Part shown: in pieces, positions 56,063 to 64,000 of the stretch
Numbering within the stretch: the first letter of the stretch is position 1
How the letters are laid out: each line of letters begins with the position of its first letter
Assembly: GCA_948144175.1 (NCBI GenBank)
Contig: CANXME010002337.1
Coordinates: 191,001-255,000 of the forward strand
Direction of reading: 5' to 3'
Length of the DNA: 64,000 nt
From: Closterium sp. NIES-65
Lineage: Eukaryota > Streptophyta > Zygnematophyceae > Desmidiales > Closteriaceae
Notes under the pieces: generated by a model
Told to the model about the DNA's origin: nothing
Database searches by the model: none
What the model saw: the letters and a program-made list of their open reading frames with translations, nothing else
Translations under genes and position numbers: made by a program

Positions 56063-57341
56063 TGTCGGAATAGCAGGCAGAATCTATAAACAGGAAAGAG
56101 AGGCTTTTTACTAGCAGGCAGTTGAGTACATATAGCAAACCTTAATTCGGGCTGTACTCTCTATAGAGTACCCCACTGCAGGCTAGACAAACATCACATT
56201 CTGACACACCCCCATAGTCAGAGTGGGGTATAATCAGCACAGCAAGCAGTCATAGAGCGATAGTTCACAATGATAAGCAAAGCTAGAGGCAATCACAGAG
56301 GGCAAGTGAGGAGGAGGAGAAACTGTGAGTGGAGTGAAAATAGAAGGCGACGGGTGAAGCCACATACACACGGGCAACAGGAACGGCGCGCACGGTGGCT
56401 ACCGGAGCACTCAACCTCCGGACTACAGGAGTAACTGGCTCCGCGCTAAGCAGCAGCAGGAGCAACAAACCCACGGGCGACTGGCAGCAGCAGGCTCGCT
56501 GGGCTACCGAAGTACTCAACCCCCGGACTACTAGCGCTACAGACGTCACAACGGCAATCTCCGGTCAACCTCCCCCAACTGTCCCACACCCCTTTCACAC
56601 ACCCCTTGTTGAACCTCTAGCACCGCTCACACGCCACCCCCCTCGTACCACTCCGACGGCTCCAACACATCCACCCCCCTCAGCGGCAGCTGCAGCAGTG
56701 GGAGACGGAGGAGGAGGAGGAGCAGGGGACGGCTCACACACCCGGCACCCCCATACTCTCCACCCCTAGACCCTAACACAGGAGCGCGGGCAGCAGCGGG
56801 GGTGGGGCGCGGTCAGAAGCTCGGGGGACGGCGTGCGGCACTGGGGCAGACCGTACGGGCCGCGCACGGGCCTGGCGCAGGCAGAACGAACCGCGCGCGG
56901 GCCTAGCGCAGGCCGTATGGGCCGCGCGCAGGCTGTACAGACCGCGCGCGCGGGCCTTACGCAGGTCGCGCGGGCCGCGTCGGGCGACGGGGGGCGACGC
57001 GCGGGTCCCCGGGGGCTCAGCGACGGGCGACAGGGGGCGACGCGCGGGTCGATAGGGTGGCGCGCGGCGGGAATAAAAAACGCCGCGCGCCCTGAGCGCG
57101 CGGCAGGCATGAAACTTTGCACGCCCCAGGCGTGCAATAGGTAGGACAGCAGCGGAAGCATCGAATAGGACCACCCACAGGCCGAAATAGGAGACCATGG
57201 AAATAGCAGGGAGAAGCTAGAAATAGGAAAGAGAGGCTTTTTTCACTAGCAAGCAGTTGAGTACATATAGCAAACCCTAATTCGGGTTGTACTCGCTATA
57301 GAGCACCCCACTGCAGGCTAGACAAACATCACATTCTGACA
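56063..57341 (+). mobile_element. Nested small LTR element (TRIM-like)
   Basis: A 1,279-bp unit with about 144-bp direct terminal repeats (56063-56206 and 57198-57341) ending ATTCTGACA, and a 5-bp target duplication GCCTT (56058-56062 and 57342-57346). It interrupts the copia element downstream of its RNase H region. The inner 1 kb has no recognised gag or pol; much of it is GC-rich low complexity. It would have moved using proteins from another element. The repeats differ at roughly a tenth of positions by my count. Confidence 0.85.
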
Positions 57342-57464
57342 GCCTTGTGGCCCTCTGCTTGTGCTCGGTGTGTGTGGTGACGTTGTGATCCACCTTGAGC
57401 TTGCTTTGTTTTTCTTGACAGGTCTTGTGACCCCTTGTTCTCCTCTGCTTTGCCTATGGGGGTA

Positions 57465-57598
57465 TGTCAAACTGTATGTTTATGTAATAATGATACGTAG
57501 GCTATAATGGGGTAGCCAATGTAGGGTATAGGGTTTCTTACTTGTACCCAACACTCTCGATAGTCAACACACACCTTCTCTTCCCTTTACTTTCAACA
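57465..57598 (+). repeat. 3' LTR of copia element
   Basis: 134 bp, TGTCAAAC to TTTCAACA, preceded by a short G-rich purine tract (ATGGGGGTA). Confidence 0.93.
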
Positions 57599-57603
57599 CC
57601 TAG

Positions 57604-58785
57604 AGTGTCACTATTGTCATTGAAGGGCCAGATCTCTGTAACTAGGTGCCGTTTCAGTTGGAGTCTGCTACATTTTGCAACAAATCAGTGCCTCAGTATG
57701 GGGTAGTCTGAACAGAGCAGCCCAGATTGAGCATATTACCATACTCAGGCATGACAAAAAATGTGTGTTTATGTGTTGGCAGATCATCAGACTATAATTT
57801 AAGCTGCCCAGGAATGTCATTTGCCAGCTGTTGCTGGAGTCACTTCACTTCATCTCTATTCTACCTCTTGTTTCATATTATAGTAATGTCAAAGGTGAAA
57901 TGCCACCTCGAAGCTGAAGACACCAAGAGCGAAACTCTCCAAGCTTGGCGCGCTCTGGTTGTTTGTCTACGCGGAGCGAGCCATCTTCCTGCTGGCTACG
58001 GCGCGTGACTGGCGGCTGATGTAGGGATGATGGAGAGACGGACGCCCACTATTGGTTATTCCCTCGTTGGATGGTGTGCGGACCGCGACAAGCAGAAACT
58101 GGGCCTTTTGGATTGGCTGCGTTCACACAATTCCACGCCGAATGCGCTGCCTGCCCAATCAAATCGTAACTATCAAGGCCTGCCTTCCACAAAGATCTTG
58201 CCACAAAAAATGCTCCCAAGAACTGGAATTTCTGCAAATGAAGCGTGCCTTGGGATTTCTGGCGGGGAAATGTCAGCAAAAGCGAACCGATCTCAGGCGT
58301 CAAACGAAACGAAACGACCCGAAGCGGCGTTTCGTATGAGCATCACCAAGAACTTCGTGGGACCACAACATTCAGATTCATCTCACTCCCTCCCATCCCA
58401 CCCGCTCGATGAGATCTGAGCTGTTCAAGTGTGCCCTCTCATCCATGCATGGTTGCCCAGGCTGTCTGTGTGACTGGTGGCAGATTCAAACTCGCCGCCA
58501 CCTTGGGATTATCCAGACTGACCTCCCAATCCATTTCGTGTCATTCATTTGTGGCTGCTTCAACAACTCGCCAGGCCCAGCGTGTCGCTCTCAACATTCT
58601 TTCTCTTTCTTTCTACGTCAGCAACGGCATCTCACTTTCGAACTCGTGAACTGCTCATTCTCCCGTGTTCTGGCTTATGTACTGATAGCCCAGCGAATAT
58701 TACGACGTTGTATTTGGAGACTGGACAGGTCCTTAGCAAAAGCACACTTCCAGCTGAAGCGCAGTGAACGGAGCAGGACGCAGCC
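57604..58785. other. Intergenic, LTR element to membrane-protein gene
   Basis: About 1.2 kb with no homology or repeat recognised. Short open frames here look random. Confidence 0.5.
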
Positions 58786-61700
58786 ATGTCTTCCTCTGCT
58801 TCATGCTCGCTCTCCTCTCTCGCCGTCGCGTCTCCCAACCAAGCCGACGCACCAAACCACTTCCCAGTCACCTCATTTTCAGACCGTTCTCTCAAACCGT
58901 CGCTTCGGAGCCCGCTTCCGCGTCCCGTCTCGCCGTGCTTTCACACCGGCTTATTTTCACTCAGACCGGCGTTCACCCAGCGTTACCGTGGCAGACTGAA
59001 TCCGTCAGTGCCGTCAACATCCTCCAAGCACACGCTACCGGCGTCCTCCCGGCATTCGCACTCGACCGGACGAGGAGGAAACCATGCTCATGCGGGCAAG
59101 GACCGGTCTATTATCGAAGAAGGCCGAACGGTGGTCTCTCCAGCTACCGACGCCGCGCCTTTTCACGAATCCGTCGTCGAGATGAAAAGACCTGCCACGT
59201 CACCGGGATCTGTTCGGTCCGTCGCCAACGGCTGGGATGAGCTGGATAATCTGGAGGACATGACGGTGAGGCGGAGCGCGCGGAGTAGCGCGGGAAGTAG
59301 GGGAAGCGGGGCGCGGAGGACCGGCAGTGTGCGGTTCCGGGTCGCGGAGGAGCTGCGCCGGAAGCACCGGGAGCGGAGCCAGGCGCAAGAAACGCGGAAA
59401 CAAGGGGAACGGTACGAGGCGCAGCAGGTTCCGCCATACCGGGAAGGGCAGCCGCAGCAAGCGCAGCAGCAACAGCAGCAGCGGCGATACTCCGAGACCG
59501 CACGTGCATTTGAGCCGGAGGTGGTACTCGAGGGGCCTAACGAGGGCGGCGAGGAGTGGAAGCGAGCCGCGGGCCGCGTGCGGGAATGGATAGCTGTGAA
59601 GAGCGGAAGCGGCGCCGGCGGCGGCGGCGTCGGTGCTTGGTCGTTCTTTGAGCCGTTGTCTGGGAAATATTCTGCTGGTAACATTTCGCCCGGTTCCGAA
59701 GGAGGTTTCGTGGATCTCGTGCTGCTCGCGATCTTTCGCGTCGTGCGCTTTTTCCGCCGAGCGGCAGCGTCGCTCAGCGCCACCATCGTCGCCGCGCTAC
59801 CGTCGACTTCCCAAACGACACTGGTGAGTCATTTCGGGTGCTTCGTACCTCTTTCCGCGGTGCTTCGTGTGTCATATTGCGGTGCTGAGTGGACAAGGCA
59901 GTTCAAACACTGAACCCGTCTTCACCCCCTCCCCCCTCATTTCCTCTGTTCGTCGTCAGATTAAGGCCGTAGTGGACGGCGCGCTGCTGTTATCAGGAGT
60001 GTGGCTGCTGCGCGGAGTCTTCGAGGTGATATTTTTCTTTCAACCTTTTCCCCTTCCTATTCCACGGAGCGCTGCTGCCGCTCGTTCTTATTGTCGTTTG
60101 TGACATCTTCGGGTGTCAGAGAAAGAAACACCCCCCCCCCCCCCATTGATTGTTTTGTCTCCGTCCCCCTCTCTCCCTCATCAAGATTTTCTTTCAGTTT
60201 CTCGCCGTCTTTATTCGGACTGTGTCTAAGGCCTCACATCTTCATCCTTCCCTATTCTCTTCTCTCTCCGACCATCCCTCACCAGTTCACGTGGCGACTG
60301 GGCTCCATCGCGCTCCTCTCTCTCCTCCCCGCACTCGGCGCCATGACCCTCATCTCCGCTGCCAACGCTCCGCGCCAGCCGCACTCCGCGCCCTTCCCCC
60401 CGCACCCGCGCGCTCCCCCATTCACCTCCGCCCCTCCTCCCCCTCCCCCTACTCAGCCACCCCAGGGCCGCCGCCAGCCCCCCTTTTCTGACGTTCAACC
60501 TGTCGCTGGTAGAGTTGCCGCTGTCGAAGCATATTATAGCGCGTACAGAGATAACGCATCGTGGCACGAGGGCAAGCCGTACACGACAGGCGAGGGAGTT
60601 GGTAGGCGGAGTGGACGGTTTGAGCGGTGGGAGGAGGTGAGCGACGAAGAGCTGGGATACGGATATGCGTCAGGTGGGGACCGCGAAAGTAGACCGAACA
60701 GCTCGAATGTAGCAGCCACAGAAAATGCTTCGAAACCAAGCATCAATTCGGGTGCTTATGTGTCGGCTGTTGCTGAGTCCATTGGACGAACCGTGGGTGA
60801 TATTGACGATCGGCCACGAGTGGCTGTTGATGTTAGTGCGTACGACCATAGCGATTCTGCCGCAGCTGTTTATGACGCGGATGCTTTTCATTCTGTAAAT
60901 GGCGCCACTGCTGCTGCTGCTGCTGGTGCCGGTGCTGCTGCTACCGCCGAACATTCCAATGTACATAATTCTAGGAGCGGTGTGCGCATCATTGGCAGCA
61001 GCATCGGCAGTAGGGGTATGCGCGTGTACGAGTGTTGCAACGGCAACTGCCCGGCTTGCAGAACGCCCGCGTACACCAAGACAGTCCCTGGCGGGGATAG
61101 CGCCGTGAGTTCTGTGCCAGGTGTTAATGGACTTGGCAGGGGTAGCGCGCGTACTAGTGTACCACGGGTTGATGGAGCTGGAATGCTGGAGGAGGAGGAA
61201 AGTTTAGCGGCGACTCTTGGTGCAGCCGCAGGTGCAAGCTCAGATATGAAAGCTTGGAACGAGGCCTTTGTCGCTAGTGCTTCGCCCCTAGGCTCTACTT
61301 ATGGGGATGGTGCTCCTGCTGCTTCCGCTGCTCGCAGCGTGGGCGGGTTTCACGACGTAGCTTCTGCTTCCCCCGTGCCAGACGAATATTTCCCATCTGT
61401 GCTGCCCGATTCTGCTGCTCATGCTGATGCGGCAAGGAGGCTAAAAGCCGTCCGATTAGATCTCAAACGCCATGTGGCTGCGGCATCTGCTCGTTCTACT
61501 GTTGCTGCTGCAGTGCCGCCTGCTGTTATTCCCCCAGCTGCCGCTGGCAGTACCGCCGGAGAAGGTAAGTTCTTCGACCCACTTGCAACAGCAACACCAA
61601 CAGCACCAGCAGTAGCAGCTGCAGCAGCAGCAGCAGCAGCAGCAGCACCAGCCGGCGTCGCAGATATCAGTGCAAATGCGTCAAGATGGGAGGAGGGCGT

Positions 61701-62487
61701 GAGCGGAGACGACGATCTGAACCTCAACGCGGTCTTCCTTGAGAATTTCTGCGAGTGGCCGCGCAAACGCGTTGCTGTGGCCGCTGCTGCTGCTACCAGG
61801 GCGGACCCCCCTTACCGGGCGGATAGGGTGGGGCGGCCGGACAGGGCAGACCGTGTGGTGCCTGTCGTGGGGAGAGCAGGAGCAGGAGGGGAGAGCAGGG
61901 CGGCGCCTAGCAGGGCGGCGCCTGTGAGTGCGAGTGGTGGTATGAAGCCAGGGCAGTGGGATGCGCACAACAGTGTGGTGGGAGGAGAGAGAGAAGGCAT
62001 GACTCAGGAGAGCAAGAAGGGTGTTCCTGGGGGAACTGGCTTGGGCCTGAGCCTGGACTCGTTGGGGTTGGATGCGTTGGGGTTTGATGCGTGGCAGGCG
62101 TTCATGTGGGCGTCAGACAGGATCTATGGCAGCAGCTATGGGGACTATAGCTTCCACCGCAGGCAGGGGGGGAGTGGGGGAACAGGGGGAGCAGGGGGAG
62201 CAGGGGGGGCTGGGGGGGCTGGGGGGGCAAGGGGACAAGGGTTGCTGGGAGAGAAAGGAGGGCAGCAGCAGGCAGGGCAGGGGGCGTTGTCGGGTAACGG
62301 GAGGGGCATGGCAAGCTGGGGTATGGGAGGTGTGGGTGGGATGGGGGGAATGGGAGGAAAAGGAGGTATGCCTTTGACGGTTTCCCAAGGGGAGAGGCAG
62401 CAGAGCAGTGTTTGGTCAGGAATGAGGTCCAGCAGAAGGCAAGAGAAGCGCTCTGAATGGGACTTTGACCTGAATAGCATGCCGTGA
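58786..62487 (+). CDS. Unrecognised membrane protein, 1101 residues
   Basis: Not a family I recognise. Exons 58786-59823, 59960-60025 and 60286-62487 join in phase 0 at GT-AG sites. Residues about 1-150 are Ser/Pro rich. Residues 160-230 are basic with a Gln run. A hydrophobic cluster spans the exon junctions: VDLVLLAIFRVVRFFRR in exon 1, then VVDGALLLSGVWLLRGVFE (exon 2) and LGSIALLSLLPALGAMTLIS (start of exon 3). These suggest two or three membrane segments in the middle of the protein. The remaining about 700 residues are low complexity (Ala, Ser, Gly) with islands such as YECCNGNCPACRTPAYTK, a possible CxxxxCxxC metal site, and end WDFDLNSMP. The start is the first ATG of the frame. That three exons hold one hydrophobic block across two clean splices argues the gene is real. 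Confidence 0.65.
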
Positions 62488-63937
62488 TGTGGCCCCACTA
62501 GTGTGTGCCTGGAAGTGCTCAGCTCACCACCACATGCCATTATGTGCCCCGCCATACCATGCATGATGTAGGTACTCTCGGTCTTCCAACATAGCACGGC
62601 ATATGCTTGGCTTTATGATATGCTAGTAGCTACCTCAGCTGCTTCATGGATGCAGGTTGGTTGGTTACAGATGGATATTTACATGCGGGCTCACTCGAAG
62701 AAAGAATGTTCAATTTAGAAAGCTTGCCTTCTTATACTGGTCATTTGGCATCGTTCTCATTTCAACTGGCAAATTACAGCATGCACCTAGAGCTAGACAA
62801 TATAGATGCTAGTACATGACCTGATACTACCTACCATAGCATTGTACTAGCTACCGTATCCCGCATTATGCGTGCGTGCTACCTATCATAGGACTAACTA
62901 TCTGTCCTGTTCCAGCGGCGTCACGGATGTCCTCGGTGTCGGGGTGGGGGGTGGGAGAGTTGCATGAGCCGTTGGAAAATGAGAGACGTGGGTGGAGGGA
63001 AATGGGCTCCAACCCACGATTTGTAGTTGGAGAAGGGCGTTTAGCGCGCTTCGACGATGCCAAATCTGCGTTACAGGCAGCTGCGCTTTCGAAATACGTA
63101 AATTAAGAAAGCTTGCTTTCTTGTTCTTGCAAGGCAACGTGCTTCATTTAAATTGGGTAATTACAACATTCTCGTCCAACTGAATACATAAGTATCAACT
63201 AGGGGTGGGTGGGGGGGAAGCAGAACTGTCAAGTTCCGAAAATGAAGACGTGGATGGAGGCCAAATGGCCTCCAGCCCTCATTATGTAGTCGGGAATAGG
63301 CATTCGCAGTTGCCTTGCTTCGATGCAGTCAGCTGCGCTTTCATAATACATATTTTTAGAAAGTGTTACACACTTTCAAAAAAATTCATGTTCCGAAAAT
63401 GAAGACGTCGGTGGAGGCCAAATGGCCTCTAGCCCTTATTATGTAGTCGGGAATAGGCATTCGCAGTTGCCTTGCTTCGATGCAGTCAGCTGCGCTTTAA
63501 TACTACATATTTTTAGAAAGTGTTACACACTTTAAAAAATTTCATTTTAAAAAAACACTTCGTGTGTTTAAAAATTATCATTTATTGGGATTCAGGTGGT
63601 TTGGGCAAGTTGAGTGGAATCTGGCGGTCAACTAGATATTTAGTTTAGTGCATTGGGCAATTATATATTTTTCGGTTTTTGATTGTCTGTAGCAGAGGAG
63701 GACTTGTAAGTTCAATGTAAATGATCTCAAACATTTATTAATCAGACATATATCGAAGATAGAGTTTTACTGTACCTATATCCAGTTTACCCCTCCTGGA
63801 ATGTCACATCACCAACCCAATCTCGAGGGAGCACTTTTTGTCAGTTCAGTGGTTGGGTGTCTGGTTAGGCGGGGCCGAGAAACCGTGACTCGCCAGAGAG
63901 AATTTCTCCGTGACTCTTTTTCCCCATACGTCCGGCA
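62488..63937. other. 3' intergenic region with tandem repeats
   Basis: About 1.45 kb with no recognised gene. It contains the approximately 155-bp tandem duplication at 63236-63545 and AT-rich sequence from 63500 on. Confidence 0.5.
62985..63545. repeat. Approximately 155-bp tandem duplication plus an older copy
   Basis: Two near-identical units, about 63236-63391 and 63392-63545, share GAAAATGAAGACG, AGGCCAAATGGCCT and TTTTTAGAAAGTGTTACACA. A diverged third copy at about 62985-63120 shares the order of GACGT-GGTGGAGG, TTTGTAGT and CAGCTGCGCTTTC. Confidence 0.85.
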
Positions 63938-64000
63938 ATGACTAGTGCCTGCGCGAAACTGGTACGCTCGTTACGCGTCGACGCCAGTAAGAATAGTCGT
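63938..64000 (+). CDS. Possible first exon of a further gene
   Basis: ATG at 63938 opens MTSACAKLVRSLRVDA, an Arg/Ser/Ala start like an organelle-targeting peptide, and meets a consensus donor (CCAGTAAGA) about 50 bases on. There is too little to judge. Confidence 0.2.
   Translation, partial: MTSACAKLVRSLRVDASKNSR

Larger units (their letters stand above)
48924..57598 (+). mobile_element. Ty1/copia LTR retrotransposon, decayed, with a nested LTR element
   Basis: An 8.7-kb element bounded by 134-bp LTRs (TG...CA ends) and a 5-bp target duplication CCTAG (48919-48923 and 57599-57603). A primer-binding-like site TGGTATTAAGAGC follows the 5' LTR, close to the initiator-Met tRNA type used by copia elements. 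The order gag, protease, integrase, reverse transcriptase, RNase H marks it as copia. The coding part is broken in several places. My count is about 10 differences between the LTRs over 134 bp (roughly 92% identity), so it is not a very recent insertion. A smaller LTR element has inserted near its 3' end. Confidence 0.93.

Noticed and set aside
56766-57161. Arg/Pro/Ala-rich minus-strand frames
   Set aside because: They lie in the GC-rich low-complexity interior of the nested LTR element and show no domain.

Overview
The window is nuclear DNA from a green plant lineage. Its genes are intron-rich with GT-AG junctions, and their closest relatives that I recognise are plant proteins: Rubisco activase, COG7, MCM8, Bax inhibitor-1, a UDP-rhamnose/galactose transporter, a DPD1-type organelle exonuclease and a plant-type TBC RabGAP. 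High GC, very many minisatellites and algal-looking low-complexity inserts suggest a streptophyte alga, perhaps a zygnematophyte. That placement is a guess; I cannot name the species from sequence alone. Layout: (1) 1-8231, minus, 3'-truncated TBC RabGAP with a huge low-complexity exon; (2) 9786-18154, plus, COG7 in 11 exons; (3) 18662-22296, plus, BI-1 in 5 exons; (4) 23436-25673, plus, DEDDh exonuclease; (5) 26031-28525, minus, nucleotide-sugar transporter; (6) 29389-40372, plus, MCM8 in 16 exons; (7) 41086-42855, minus, a plastid-targeted protein made of five SAP/Rho-N-like repeats; (8) 44096-47794, plus, Rubisco activase carrying the same repeat at its C-terminus; (9) 48924-57598, a decayed Ty1/copia element with a small LTR element nested inside it; (10) 58786-62487, plus, an unrecognised membrane protein; then 1.5 kb with tandem repeats and perhaps the start of another gene. 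The strongest candidate for an undescribed system is the divergent pair at 41-48 kb. The activase has a C-terminal extension with one or two SAP/Rho-N-like modules, depending on whether its last intron is spliced. The neighbouring head-to-head gene encodes a transit-peptide protein with five copies of the same module on disordered Ala/Ser/Pro linkers, spaced about 56-78 residues. This layout resembles the CcmM/Rca pair of cyanobacteria (shared small-subunit-like modules) and the spaced repeats of pyrenoid linkers such as EPYC1. I infer, but cannot show, a Rubisco- or pyrenoid-organising partnership. The second striking theme is genome structure. Most genes carry partial copies of their own exons in the flanking introns, often with a splice site, and many introns hold minisatellites. 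A recurring palindrome (core TTGAG-4 nt-CTCAA) is found in introns of COG7, BI-1, the exonuclease, the transporter and MCM8. The long open frames seen over the minisatellites are artefacts of unit lengths such as 8, 13, 17, 22 and 23 bp, which stay open when the unit lacks stops.
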